In this document: in pieces, positions 44,139 through 53,039 of the stretch | How positions within the stretch are numbered: position 1 is the first letter of the stretch | Layout of the letters: the number at the start of each line of letters is the position of its first letter | Origin: a virus | Length of the DNA stretch: 64,000 nt | Virus record (IMG/VR): IMGVR_UViG_3300032307_000646 | Coordinates: 1 to 64,000 of that record | Strand: one strand, 5' to 3' | The notes under the pieces: model-generated | What the model saw: the letters and a program-made list of their open reading frames with translations, nothing else | Told to the model about the DNA's origin: nothing | Databases searched by the model: none | Made by a program: the position numbers and the translations under genes

Positions 44139-46037
44139 ATGAAAAATTTATTTTTAACGCTAGTGCTGGCGTTATTAGCCATTACTGGCTATGCACAAAC
44201 AACTGCGCCGTCAGGTGGTAATTGGGTTATCGTTGACTCATCTTACAATGTCGGACCGCAGTCACAAGGTTTCACTTTAGCTAACCTTTATTATGACAAC
44301 ACAACAACGACTAAAATTGCTGGTTTACAGTTCCGTGTATTCTACGACAAAGTGGCTTTCGGTGGTGCAAAACCAACCGTAACCTTGTTATACAGTAGTA
44401 CTGACCAGTATATGCAATATGTTGCAGATTCGGTGAATGGTAACATTACCGTTACGTTAGCTTATACGGGTACCAACAACTCATTCACATATGCTGACGG
44501 TGCGGCGTTCCAGATTAAGTTCTTTCACCAAGCTGCAACCGCTTTCCAAGCTTTAACTAGTATTGATAGTTTGAAGGTTACTGGTACTTTAACGTTCCCT
44601 TCATATGCATCAACAATAGCTGGTATTGATACAACATTATCTTTACATAGTTATGGTGGTGAATTTAAAATGAACAGATTGAAATACCACGGTAGATTTA
44701 CAAACGTAACTGGTTCTGGATCTAAAGATATTACAATTGCTTTAGAGAAAAGACCTAAAACATCAACAGGTGCTTGGACTCAGGTTAAACTTGATACCAC
44801 TGACGTTACGGGTTATTTCGCTTTTGATGAGATCTTAGATACAACTTATTGGGATGCTCACTTATACGTTAAAGGTGATACGATGGCTGTGGGTAACACA
44901 GTATCTGTTGCCGATGCACAAAAGGTTAATAAATTCGTTATAGGTGAAGAAACACCAACAGGTTTTGATTTCTACGCGTCTGACGTAAACGGTTCTTACG
45001 GTATTACAATTGCTGACGTATCAGCTATATACGGTCGCTTAGCGGGTAGATTCTCAGTGTGGCCAAACTCTATTCAGGACGTTAGATTCTTCTCAGCTTC
45101 ACAGTATGCGACAATCAACGGATCTTCAACTAACTATACATCAACTATTGCTGGTGTAACTAACTTAACATTTGATATTATCGCTGGTCAACCTGACTCA
45201 GTAACATTCTACGTATTAGGTGGTGGTGACGCGAACGGTACTGGTTTCCATATGGCTCGTACAATCCCTATTGAAATCTTAAATCCTAGTAAAACTCCTC
45301 AGTATATCATCGATGAGACAGTTGAGTACGATTTCCCTACATCGACAATCGAAATTAATTTACCAAAAATTGAAATCACTGAGGGTAGTTTAGTAAACGT
45401 ACCAATGAAAGTTTTAACACAAGGTGACCAAGTTGGTTCAATTCAATTGGCTTTGGCTTACGATAACACTTTATTGGAGTTTAAAGGTATTAAAACAGAA
45501 CAAAAATTTATGAACTGGATGTCATTCTTAAACCCTAATAACGGTGTTGTTGAATGGGCTGGTGCTGATATGAGTAAAAACGAATATCTGGCTAATAACG
45601 GTGACGCTGTTTTAACATTACAATTTACAGCGTTATCACCACAATCAACCTGGGGTAATAGCGCTTTATATGTTATAAGAAAATACGCTGGAGACGCTTC
45701 CGCAACTGATTTAAGAATAACACCAACAAACGGCGTTGTTAAGATATTCAAAGTAAATGGTGGTGGTACTTTAACAAAGGATTGTGAAATAATCGTTACC
45801 CCTAACCCAACAGATGGTTTAGCTTTTGTAAGCTTTAGTGTACCAGAAGATGGAGAAATTTCGGTTGGGTTTTATGATGCTAGTGGTAAATTAGTGTATA
45901 GTGTTTATAAGGGTAAAATGTATAAAGGTAAATATCTTTATCCAGTTGACTTGACTAACGTAACACCTGGCACATACTATGGTATTCTACAAACAGGATC
46001 TCAAATCAAAACAAATAAAACAATAAAATTAAACTAA
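44139..46037 (+). CDS. T9SS-secreted protein with dockerin- and cohesin-like modules
   Basis: A 632-aa protein. Signal peptide about 1-19 (MKNLFLTLVLALLAITGYA). Beta-rich domain to about 170. A dockerin-like pair of segments near 255-300: NTVSVADAQKVNKFVIG and DVNGSYGITIADVSAIYG, with Asp/Asn positions of a calcium loop. A cohesin-like beta domain about 415-545 (NVPMKVLTQGDQVGSIQLAL, YDNTLLEFKGI). Residues about 555-632 match the T9SS type A sorting domain (TPNPTDGLAFVSFS, FYDASGKLVYS, GTYYG, ending KTIKLN). Predicted to cross the host outer membrane by host T9SS and attach at the surface. Such a tag is unexpected on a virion protein. Confidence 0.8.
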   Translation: MKNLFLTLVLALLAITGYAQTTAPSGGNWVIVDSSYNVGPQSQGFTLANLYYDNTTTTKIAGLQFRVFYDKVAFGGAKPTVTLLYSSTDQYMQYVADSVNGNITVTLAYTGTNNSFTYADGAAFQIKFFHQAATAFQALTSIDSLKVTGTLTFPSYASTIAGIDTTLSLHSYGGEFKMNRLKYHGRFTNVTGSGSKDITIALEKRPKTSTGAWTQVKLDTTDVTGYFAFDEILDTTYWDAHLYVKGDTMAVGNTVSVADAQKVNKFVIGEETPTGFDFYASDVNGSYGITIADVSAIYGRLAGRFSVWPNSIQDVRFFSASQYATINGSSTNYTSTIAGVTNLTFDIIAGQPDSVTFYVLGGGDANGTGFHMARTIPIEILNPSKTPQYIIDETVEYDFPTSTIEINLPKIEITEGSLVNVPMKVLTQGDQVGSIQLALAYDNTLLEFKGIKTEQKFMNWMSFLNPNNGVVEWAGADMSKNEYLANNGDAVLTLQFTALSPQSTWGNSALYVIRKYAGDASATDLRITPTNGVVKIFKVNGGGTLTKDCEIIVTPNPTDGLAFVSFSVPEDGEISVGFYDASGKLVYSVYKGKMYKGKYLYPVDLTNVTPGTYYGILQTGSQIKTNKTIKLN

Positions 46038-46048
46038 AATTTAAAACA

Positions 46049-46384
46049 ATGTCAGAAGAAACAAATGTACCTGAATCAGACGGAACGTGGTCAGGTTTAA
46101 AGAAAACGATCATCGGGGTTATCACGACAGCTGTCATGGCTGGTGGTACCTATTTCACAACTACCTTATTTGGTGGTGGTGAGGAAGAGACAAAAACGGA
46201 ACAAGCGGCCCCAGCTGCACAACCCGCGATTAACATAAGTGTTGACAACTCTTCTAAAAATAACGCAGCTGCTGGTGGTACTAATACCATCATCAAAGAA
46301 AAAACAACTGTTGTTGAAAAAGCGGCGCCTGTTAAAGAGGAAAAACCAGCTAAAAAATCAGAAACTGAAGATAGTCCTTGGTAA
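46049..46384 (+). CDS. Single-span membrane protein with Ala/Pro/Lys tail
   Basis: A 111-aa protein with one hydrophobic segment (about 19-38, TIIGVITTAVMAGGTYFTTT) and a low-complexity tail rich in Ala, Pro, Glu and Lys. Overlaps the next gene through TAATG. It may work with the holin-like protein downstream or with the export cassette. Confidence 0.65.
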   Translation: MSEETNVPESDGTWSGLKKTIIGVITTAVMAGGTYFTTTLFGGGEEETKTEQAAPAAQPAINISVDNSSKNNAAAGGTNTIIKEKTTVVEKAAPVKEEKPAKKSETEDSPW

Positions 46385-46782
46385 TGAAAAAAGAAATAAA
46401 AATAAAAAAAGAGAAAAAGAATAGTATGAAAATTAAAGAAACATTAAAAAGTTTTACTAGCGCACCTGCGCCTGTACAAGTTGAGGATAAAAACAGATTT
46501 TATTACATGTTGCAACAAATGCAAGCTAATAGATGGAGAATAACTGGAATCGTATTATTCCTATTCTTTTTCATCGTAGCTGGTATCAATTCAGCTGTAT
46601 TTTTTGGGGTATCGATCGGTGAGGATTGGAAAGAAATGTTATTAATCTTATTAGGTGCCTTTGTTGGTAACTTAAATAAGGTTGTTGATTACTGGTTTAA
46701 TTCAGAAGATCGCGATAAAATGTTAATCCAAAAAGTTGATGAGGAAGATGGTGTTTCTTTATCAAATACAACAGAAGTTTAA
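46384..46782 (+). CDS. Two-span membrane protein, holin-like
   Basis: A 132-aa protein with spans at about 55-75 (ITGIVLFLFFFIVAGINSA) and 85-102, a short loop between them, and a charged tail containing VVDYWFNSEDRDKMLIQKVD. The layout and the YWFNSxxRDK tail resemble putative holins of marine phages. Starts MKKEIKIKKEKKNSMKIKET from the TAATG overlap; an internal ATG at 46426 is possible. Confidence 0.65.
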   Translation: MKKEIKIKKEKKNSMKIKETLKSFTSAPAPVQVEDKNRFYYMLQQMQANRWRITGIVLFLFFFIVAGINSAVFFGVSIGEDWKEMLLILLGAFVGNLNKVVDYWFNSEDRDKMLIQKVDEEDGVSLSNTTEV

Positions 46783-46783
46783 A

Positions 46784-47509
46784 ATGAAAAGATTATTATT
46801 CATATTATTGTTAATTGGTTGTTCTTGTGTTTACGCACAGGGACAACCAGTTACTATTGGTAGTGTTAAAACTGAGGAGTATAAAGCTAGTTTTGAGCAA
46901 ACGCAATCTATCGATGTTGTGTCAAACTACACTGATACAATCAAATACCCGATCCAATTACTAAAGATTGGTTTCACTGAGGAGCTTTATGAGATGTACC
47001 CTGAATTAAAAGATAAAAGGGTTGGTCTTGGTGTTACTAATATTGTTATTGAGTTTCTTGAAATGACAAACCGTTTTGAGTTTACTGAAGACAAATTAGA
47101 GATTAAAGAGCGAATGGTTAACCAATTTAAAGCCTCTGACAAAGGTTTTACCGAAAATAAAATGGATGGTAGAGGTAAAGTTAAATTAGCAAAATACTTT
47201 GTCTACATCGAAGTTTATGATTTTAGCGTATCTGAGGACGAGGTAGTTAAAGTTTCTGGTAAAGCAACAGCAACCCAAACGACTAGATTAGGGTTACAAG
47301 TTAAATTTGTTGACGCTGAGACTGGTGAAATTATGGTTGGTAGTGGGCTTGGTGAGGCCAAGACAGTTAAAATGTCCACGATACTTGATGATGTTGATGA
47401 AATTAAATTTAATCAGTCAACCATCGGTACATCAACAAAAAAAGCTTTAGAAACAGCATCATCAAGAGTTGTCTCTAAAATGATTAAAAAAGGTTTGTTC
47501 AAGAACTAA
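46784..47509 (+). CDS. CsgG-like curli secretion protein homologue
   Basis: A 241-aa protein with signal peptide MKRLLFILLLIGCSCVYAQ. The mature sequence follows CsgG/HfaB order: VGLGVTNIVIEFLEMTNRFE, AKYFVYIEVYDFSVSED, LQVKFVDAETGEIMVGSGLG, and QSTIGTSTKKALETAS at the end. CsgG forms the outer-membrane pore that exports curli subunits. CsgG homologues are known in some marine phages. Within this exported cassette it may build a pore; no CsgA-like subunit is evident. Confidence 0.8.
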   Translation: MKRLLFILLLIGCSCVYAQGQPVTIGSVKTEEYKASFEQTQSIDVVSNYTDTIKYPIQLLKIGFTEELYEMYPELKDKRVGLGVTNIVIEFLEMTNRFEFTEDKLEIKERMVNQFKASDKGFTENKMDGRGKVKLAKYFVYIEVYDFSVSEDEVVKVSGKATATQTTRLGLQVKFVDAETGEIMVGSGLGEAKTVKMSTILDDVDEIKFNQSTIGTSTKKALETASSRVVSKMIKKGLFKN

Positions 47510-47516
47510 AACGTGC

Positions 47517-49049
47517 GTGAATTTAAAAATAACGATATTATCATTTTTCCTCTTACTATCGGGAATAGTAAGTGCACAGTCGTTTAATTATTCGTACACT
47601 GACCCTTGTAATGGGAAAGTTTACAATTTATCAATCCCTTATGGGCAAAATCAAATAGCTGTAACGTACTACGGTCAAGTAGGTACGTTTACGGCTAATG
47701 ATTTTAATAATGGTGTGTTCGACAACTGGGCAGCTGGTGTTTTTAATCAATTCCAAAATGCTTCACCGTGTGGTAGTATTGGTACGACCGTTACCGTATC
47801 ACAAACCCAAAGCACAGCTTTAAACGTAGTTAGTATATTTGGGGCCTTATCGGCTATTAGTGATATGGCATCTAGTGGTACTGGTAATATAATGGCGGCT
47901 GCTGGTTCTGTTAGTAATGTTAGCGGGGGTAGCGGTGGTAATAAAGATGATAAAGATAATAAAAACTCCTCTGGTGGTGGTTCTCAGGGACAATCTCAAG
48001 GACAAAGTGTCTCTGGCGGAACAAACCAATCTGGCGGGGGTTCTCAAGGACAAACACAATCTAATGGGAATAATTCAAATGGATCCAGTTCATCTGGTAC
48101 TACTACTGGAAATAATAATAATGGCGGTGGTAGTTCGGAAACTACTTCTGGTACAACCGCAAATACTGGGGGTTCTACAGGATCTGGTGAAACGGGTGGA
48201 ACAGGTAGCACCAACACTGGTGGTGGTTCTACTGGTGGTTCAGGTGGTACCACCACAAGCTCTACAGGGTCTGGCGGATCTGGCGGGAATGGTTCAACAA
48301 ATAATCAAACACAAACTACCGAAGAAAAAAAATCAGACGCCATAGGTGGTACAACAAACGCCGTAAAAAGTGGTAGCGGTAGTGGTAACGGTAAAGGGTC
48401 GGCGACTAGTAAAAACGGTGGGAGACCATCAATACTTATGAGCAGTGACCTGGTAGGTTTTCAATTCAATGAAGGGGAAGTTAGTAAAGGTTCAAAAGTT
48501 AACGCTGGTTATTCGTCTGTAAGATATGATGGTTTAAGATCACATGGTGTTATGGTTGATTACACATCGTCAATACAAGGTGGTAATATTACTGGTTATT
48601 ACGCTTGGATAAACCCCAAAGCTATTACATTACTTTCCAATACAGTAACAATTGGTTTTGCTGGTAGCGGATCAATTTATAACACTGTCGCTTTTGGGCA
48701 GATGAGGAGTATTAAAAAGTTTAAAGCTGTTTATATGCTTACAGCTTCAGGTGGTCAAATTTATAAAGAACCTTATTATGGTTCAGCCGCGATTGTGGGC
48801 GGTAATAGGGATTTTAAAGTGGGTAAGCGTCTTGATATTAAAACAATGGCTTTATTTGTTTACGCACCATTTGTTAGATACTACGATGATGCGGTTTTAA
48901 AATCACCGTTTGTTATCTTACCAATTGTTGGGGTGAATCTAGGCGTTACAAAAACATTTAAATTAAACTTCAATTTTGGTGGGGCATATTCTATAGGGGA
49001 TAATGTATTAAACTATACGGTAATGATGGGTACTAGATTAGCGTTATGA
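47517..49049 (+). CDS. Exported Gly/Ser-rich protein with outer-membrane-barrel-like end
   Basis: A 510-aa protein with a GTG start 7 nt after the CsgG-like stop. Signal peptide about 1-21 (MNLKITILSFFLLLSGIVSA), an N-terminal domain to about 135, a low-complexity Gly/Ser/Thr/Asn linker from about 135 to 290, then a beta-rich C-terminal domain with alternating hydrophobic strands and an aromatic-free terminal LAL (MVDYTSSIQGGNITGYYAWI; PFVILPIVGVNLGVTKTFKL). Probably inserted in or attached to the outer membrane. Overlaps the next gene by ATGA. Confidence 0.7.
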   Translation: MNLKITILSFFLLLSGIVSAQSFNYSYTDPCNGKVYNLSIPYGQNQIAVTYYGQVGTFTANDFNNGVFDNWAAGVFNQFQNASPCGSIGTTVTVSQTQSTALNVVSIFGALSAISDMASSGTGNIMAAAGSVSNVSGGSGGNKDDKDNKNSSGGGSQGQSQGQSVSGGTNQSGGGSQGQTQSNGNNSNGSSSSGTTTGNNNNGGGSSETTSGTTANTGGSTGSGETGGTGSTNTGGGSTGGSGGTTTSSTGSGGSGGNGSTNNQTQTTEEKKSDAIGGTTNAVKSGSGSGNGKGSATSKNGGRPSILMSSDLVGFQFNEGEVSKGSKVNAGYSSVRYDGLRSHGVMVDYTSSIQGGNITGYYAWINPKAITLLSNTVTIGFAGSGSIYNTVAFGQMRSIKKFKAVYMLTASGGQIYKEPYYGSAAIVGGNRDFKVGKRLDIKTMALFVYAPFVRYYDDAVLKSPFVILPIVGVNLGVTKTFKLNFNFGGAYSIGDNVLNYTVMMGTRLAL

Positions 49050-51328
49050 TGAAAAGGTTTTTTTTATTCTTGGTTATTATTTTTAGTGTGGTAAAATTAA
49101 ACGCACAGGCGACTTCTATTACATTGGGTGGTACAACGTCTAGTTTATCGGTCTCATATAATACAGCCACTGTGGTTGACCCCAATCTAACGATAACCGC
49201 TAACGGTAACATAACTGGTTTTAGGGTACAAATATCACAAACATACACATCTGGGGATGTATTAACTTATACAGGGACTTTACCGACTGGTGTAACAGCG
49301 AGTTGGAACTCAACAACAGGTATATTAAGTTTTAATGGTACGACAACAGCGGCTAATTGGCAAACTCTCTTAAGAACGGTAACTTTTAAATCAACAACGA
49401 CAACCTGTTACGCTAATTTAAGAAGGGTTACTTTTGTTGCGGGTACAGTTTTTTATAACCCATTAACAGAGCATTTTTATGAGTATGTTGCGTCATCTGG
49501 GTCTTGGACAAGCGCTAAAAGCTCAGCTGAAAATCGTTCATATTTTGGTAGGGTTGGTTATTTAGCGACAATGTCATCTGAGGCGGAGAATAATTTTATC
49601 TGGAAATTAATGTCTTCAGATGGTTGGTTTGGTGGTTCGGATGAGGTTTCACAAGTTAACACGGCAAAAGGTACAACAGCTTTCGCGTCACAAGCGGCGG
49701 TGGAGCAAAAATGGCATTGGGTGACTGGTCCTGAGAAAGGGACGCAGTTTTCTAATGGCAGCACGGCGGTTACGGGCCAATACTCAAAGTGGGCTGGTGG
49801 TGAACCAAACAATGCGGGTGGTGAACATTATGCACAATTCTATTCAGCGAACAGCGGTTCATGGAATGACTTACCAAATACAAATTTACCTGGTTATATT
49901 TGTGAATACGGTGATATGCCTGGTGATTTAACATCCAGTGTAACAATATTCACAAGACAAATTAATGTCGGTAATGGATCAACTGGCACAATTAGCGGGG
50001 GTAATATAAACGTTTGTTCTGGCTCAAATAGCACGGTGTTAACTTTAAGTGGTATGACTGGTAGTGTTGTTAGATGGGAATCATCTTTCGATAACTTCTT
50101 TACAGCTGGTACAACAATATCTAGCACATCAAGTAGTATAACAATATCAAACATAACTAAAACAACTTATTACAGAGCAATCGTTAACTCAAGCAGTCCA
50201 GTAACTTGCTCATCATTAGCTTCTTCTAGTGTATTTTTATCAGTTAAACCAACTAATTCTGGTACCGTATTTGCGGCAAACAATACTATATGTGCTGGTG
50301 GTGTTGTTGAGTTAACCTTATCTGGCCAACAAGGTAATATTAATAAATGGCAAAGATCTACAAATAACGTTAACTGGACCGACATCAGTAATACAACCGC
50401 ATCTTTAACAGAAACAATATCATCCGCTGGGACATATTATTATCGAGTTGAGGTTCAGACACCCAATTGTGGTAGTGCGGTTTATTCTACTAGTAAGATT
50501 ATTAGTGTTATAACAGGTACCCCACCCACAGGTGGTTCTGTATCATCAGCGGTACATACTAGCACAACTAATTCAGGTACACTAACATTAAGCGGGTATA
50601 CAGGTACAATAGTTAAATGGCAAAGATCGATAAATAGCGGTGTTACTTGGACCGATATTGTAAATACCGCGGCAACCTACACATACAGTAATCAGACTGA
50701 CGCAACTTTATTTAGAGCCCAACTACAAAGCGGTACATGTGGTTACACATATTCAAATGCTGGTGTTATAATTGTAAACCCATTTGCGTATTCTGGTTAT
50801 GTATATAATGCTGAAAATACTGGTGTATCTGGTATATCTGTAAAACTATACTATAAGGTTAAAACCCAAACAACCTACACATTATATGGGACGTATACAA
50901 CAGATGCTAACGGAAAATATACGATAACAACAAATGAAAGCGTTAACCTTAATGATTTTAGGTTGGTTGCTGGTGAAAATACTAGTGTTTTATTACCTAG
51001 TACGACCGATGCCCAGTTTTTTAACCAAAAATTACTAACACAATCCTTCAACGCTAAAGATTATTACAGAATGGACGTAAATGGAAACGATATTTTAACT
51101 ATAACGGATATCGTTTTAGTATTCCAAAGAAACAACAACATATTACCAAGTTGGTTAAATTCAACACCGAATTATAGATTATTTACATCCGCGCAGTGGT
51201 CAGTAATCAACGGATCAAATAGTAATCTAAAAACAACCTATACTGGGGCTCAGTCACTTATGGTTGATAATTTAACCCATAACGGGACTTCAAATTTTTA
51301 TATAATAAAAACAGGTTATAAACAATAA
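49046..51328 (+). CDS. Exported adhesin: C-type lectin domain, Ig-like repeats, dockerin-like end
   Basis: A 760-aa protein. Signal peptide about 1-20. Beta domain 21-120. C-type lectin domain about 130-292, with the calcium/sugar motifs GGEPNN (EPN) and SWNDLP (WND), so mannose-type sugar binding is predicted. Three or more Ig-like repeats about 300-575 (KWQRSTNNVNWTDIS, KWQRSINSGVTWTDI). A small beta domain, then a dockerin-like segment (DVNGNDILTITDIVLVFQR) and a terminal module homologous to one in the T9SS protein at 44139. It lacks a T9SS sorting domain. Confidence 0.8.
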   Translation: MMKRFFLFLVIIFSVVKLNAQATSITLGGTTSSLSVSYNTATVVDPNLTITANGNITGFRVQISQTYTSGDVLTYTGTLPTGVTASWNSTTGILSFNGTTTAANWQTLLRTVTFKSTTTTCYANLRRVTFVAGTVFYNPLTEHFYEYVASSGSWTSAKSSAENRSYFGRVGYLATMSSEAENNFIWKLMSSDGWFGGSDEVSQVNTAKGTTAFASQAAVEQKWHWVTGPEKGTQFSNGSTAVTGQYSKWAGGEPNNAGGEHYAQFYSANSGSWNDLPNTNLPGYICEYGDMPGDLTSSVTIFTRQINVGNGSTGTISGGNINVCSGSNSTVLTLSGMTGSVVRWESSFDNFFTAGTTISSTSSSITISNITKTTYYRAIVNSSSPVTCSSLASSSVFLSVKPTNSGTVFAANNTICAGGVVELTLSGQQGNINKWQRSTNNVNWTDISNTTASLTETISSAGTYYYRVEVQTPNCGSAVYSTSKIISVITGTPPTGGSVSSAVHTSTTNSGTLTLSGYTGTIVKWQRSINSGVTWTDIVNTAATYTYSNQTDATLFRAQLQSGTCGYTYSNAGVIIVNPFAYSGYVYNAENTGVSGISVKLYYKVKTQTTYTLYGTYTTDANGKYTITTNESVNLNDFRLVAGENTSVLLPSTTDAQFFNQKLLTQSFNAKDYYRMDVNGNDILTITDIVLVFQRNNNILPSWLNSTPNYRLFTSAQWSVINGSNSNLKTTYTGAQSLMVDNLTHNGTSNFYIIKTGYKQ

Positions 51329-51332
51329 AATT

Positions 51333-51791
51333 ATGAAACAGTTTATTTTAGCGCTCATATTTGTACTAATAGTACCAGTATCAGCTTTTTCTCAAACTTG
51401 TGTTAAGGTAGATTCAGTTTACAGCACAATGAAAATAAAAGAATTTAAAGATAGGAACATTCTATTCGGTGTTAAACAAATCACCGAAGAGGTTCTATCT
51501 GAAAAATACTCCTTATGTGAACAAAACGCGATACCAGTTATGGTTGAGATCACCAGAGTTGGTACACCATCAAGTAGTTTTAGAATCGCTGGTGTTGGGG
51601 CGGCCACAGAGACAACGCAAATATTATTAAAAGTTCATTTTGGTGACACTATTGTTGATGGTATTGGTGAGTCGGCAACAACAGCTAGCTACGCCTTTAT
51701 CGAACTGAAGGAAGGTAAGGTACCGTTTAGTAAATCATCAATAGGTATCGCAATGAAAAAAGCTATAATTGACGCGGTAAATAAATTATAA
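51333..51791 (+). CDS. Small exported CsgG-related protein
   Basis: A 152-aa protein with signal peptide MKQFILALIFVLIVPVSAFS. Its C-terminal SKSSIGIAMKKAIIDAVNKL mirrors the end of the CsgG-like protein (QSTIGTSTKKALETAS), so it looks like a reduced paralogue or partner. Predicted periplasmic. It sits two genes downstream of CsgG in the same cassette. Confidence 0.7.
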   Translation: MKQFILALIFVLIVPVSAFSQTCVKVDSVYSTMKIKEFKDRNILFGVKQITEEVLSEKYSLCEQNAIPVMVEITRVGTPSSSFRIAGVGAATETTQILLKVHFGDTIVDGIGESATTASYAFIELKEGKVPFSKSSIGIAMKKAIIDAVNKL

Positions 51792-51792
51792 T

Positions 51793-52530
51793 ATGAAGTA
51801 TTTTGTAACAATAGTATTGATGTGCTTATTTGGCCATTTAGAGGCTCAAATAAAGAGTTTTGACCTTGGTGGGGTGCTACTCACTGGAAACAACAAAAAC
51901 GTCCAAATAACGTCTAAAATGAGCTATGAATTAAATAATAAAAAAAAGGACATTGGTGTTAGTTTAAACCCCTATTATTTTCTATTTTATGGTCAAAAAA
52001 ATAACGATTTTATTAAACAATCGGAAGATGCTAGATTAAATGTGTTTTCTTGGAAAGAGATTAAAAATGGTTATAGCGCAATACTATTCTCAACTGTAGA
52101 ACATTCTTTAGTTAAAGAATTAAATTTGGGTGTTTCTGGTGGGTTAGGTCTTAAAAAATCTTTTAAAGGAAGTAAATTAACAGGTAGCGTTTCACTAGCT
52201 TATGTTTATGATAGGTCTGAGATAACTAAAATTTGGTTGGGTAGTAAGCGCGTATCTTATAGACATCAATTAAAATACAAGGTTAAGGATGTCACAATTG
52301 AGAATAACGTTTTGATGCAACCAGCGGTCGCATCAACAAACGATCTAATATGGGCTAGAAACACTGTGGGTAATTACAATTTATCTGTAACTAAATCCAT
52401 AGCTAAAACAACATCAATAGGTTTTATATATGAGGGTTATCTATCTACAATCAGTACGGAGTTTAATCAAAATATAAAACCGTTAGATCAAAGATTTAGT
52501 CTCATATTCAAATATTCTATCCCTAATTAA
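51793..52530 (+). CDS. Outer-membrane beta-barrel-like protein
   Basis: A 245-aa protein with signal peptide MKYFVTIVLMCLFGHLEA and alternating-hydrophobicity strands through the body (HQLKYKVKDVTIENNVLMQP; LSVTKSIAKTTSIGFIYEGY), ending in a strand FSLIFKYSIPN. DUF481-like barrels have this look. Last gene of the exported cassette. Confidence 0.65.
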   Translation: MKYFVTIVLMCLFGHLEAQIKSFDLGGVLLTGNNKNVQITSKMSYELNNKKKDIGVSLNPYYFLFYGQKNNDFIKQSEDARLNVFSWKEIKNGYSAILFSTVEHSLVKELNLGVSGGLGLKKSFKGSKLTGSVSLAYVYDRSEITKIWLGSKRVSYRHQLKYKVKDVTIENNVLMQPAVASTNDLIWARNTVGNYNLSVTKSIAKTTSIGFIYEGYLSTISTEFNQNIKPLDQRFSLIFKYSIPN

Positions 52531-52683
52531 TTCAAACTCTTCATTTAAAAATAAATCGTATATTTCTTTTGAGAATTCATCGCTAAAAAAATATACATCT
52601 ATTTTATCTGTGAATAAATTATTCAGGTTATCTTTATATATTAAAATTTTACGATAATCAACAAATCTTTTATTAAAACTCAT
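52483..52683 (-). CDS. Possible 66-aa protein
   Basis: Acidic helical peptide (MSFNKRFVDYRKILIYKDNL...) antisense to and overlapping the end of the barrel gene by 48 nt. It lies downstream of a terminator and has no visible promoter, so expression is doubtful. Confidence 0.4.
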   Translation of the reverse strand: MSFNKRFVDYRKILIYKDNLNNLFTDKIDVYFFSDEFSKEIYDLFLNEEFELIRDRIFEYETKSLI

Positions 52684-52695
52684 ACTCCCTATAAT

Positions 52696-52732
52696 AATAA
52701 AAAAGGCCTGGTAAAAACCAAGCCTTTTAATT
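52696..52732. terminator. Bidirectional terminator
   Basis: AAAGGCCTGG, short loop, CCAAGCCTTT with T runs on both sides; ends the leftward lysis operon. Confidence 0.8.
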
Positions 52733-52746
52733 AATTTTAATCAATA

Positions 52747-53010
52747 TTAGATTGAAACTTCAGTGCCGTCTAAGAAAAGACAACCAACTGTTTTGATTGC
52801 GTTTTTAGCTTCAGCAACAGTTGAAACTTCCGAACCGTTAATTGTTGAACCTATCGGTAACAAACCATCCTCATCAGAAGCTCCGAAGAAAAGTATTTGA
52901 TTATCTAAGACCGCAGCTGCGATATAACCAGCTTCAGGTACCATTAAATCACCCTCAAGTTCACCTGTTGCAATAACAGCTTTTCCGTTTAAATTTTTTA
53001 CAAATGCCAT
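52747..53010 (-). CDS. Hypothetical 87-aa protein
   Basis: Beta-rich, acidic (KAVIATGELEGDLMVPEAGY; SEVSTVAEAKNAIKTVG). No family recognised. Last gene of the lysis/collar operon. Confidence 0.65.
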   Translation of the reverse strand: MAFVKNLNGKAVIATGELEGDLMVPEAGYIAAAVLDNQILFFGASDEDGLLPIGSTINGSEVSTVAEAKNAIKTVGCLFLDGTEVSI

Positions 53011-53039
53011 TTTTTTTTTAATTTAATTTTTTAATTTTA

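Noticed and set aside
47847-48345. Long alternative frames in the Gly/Ser-rich region of the exported protein
   Set aside because: Low-complexity codons keep other frames open; the signal-peptide frame is the coherent one.
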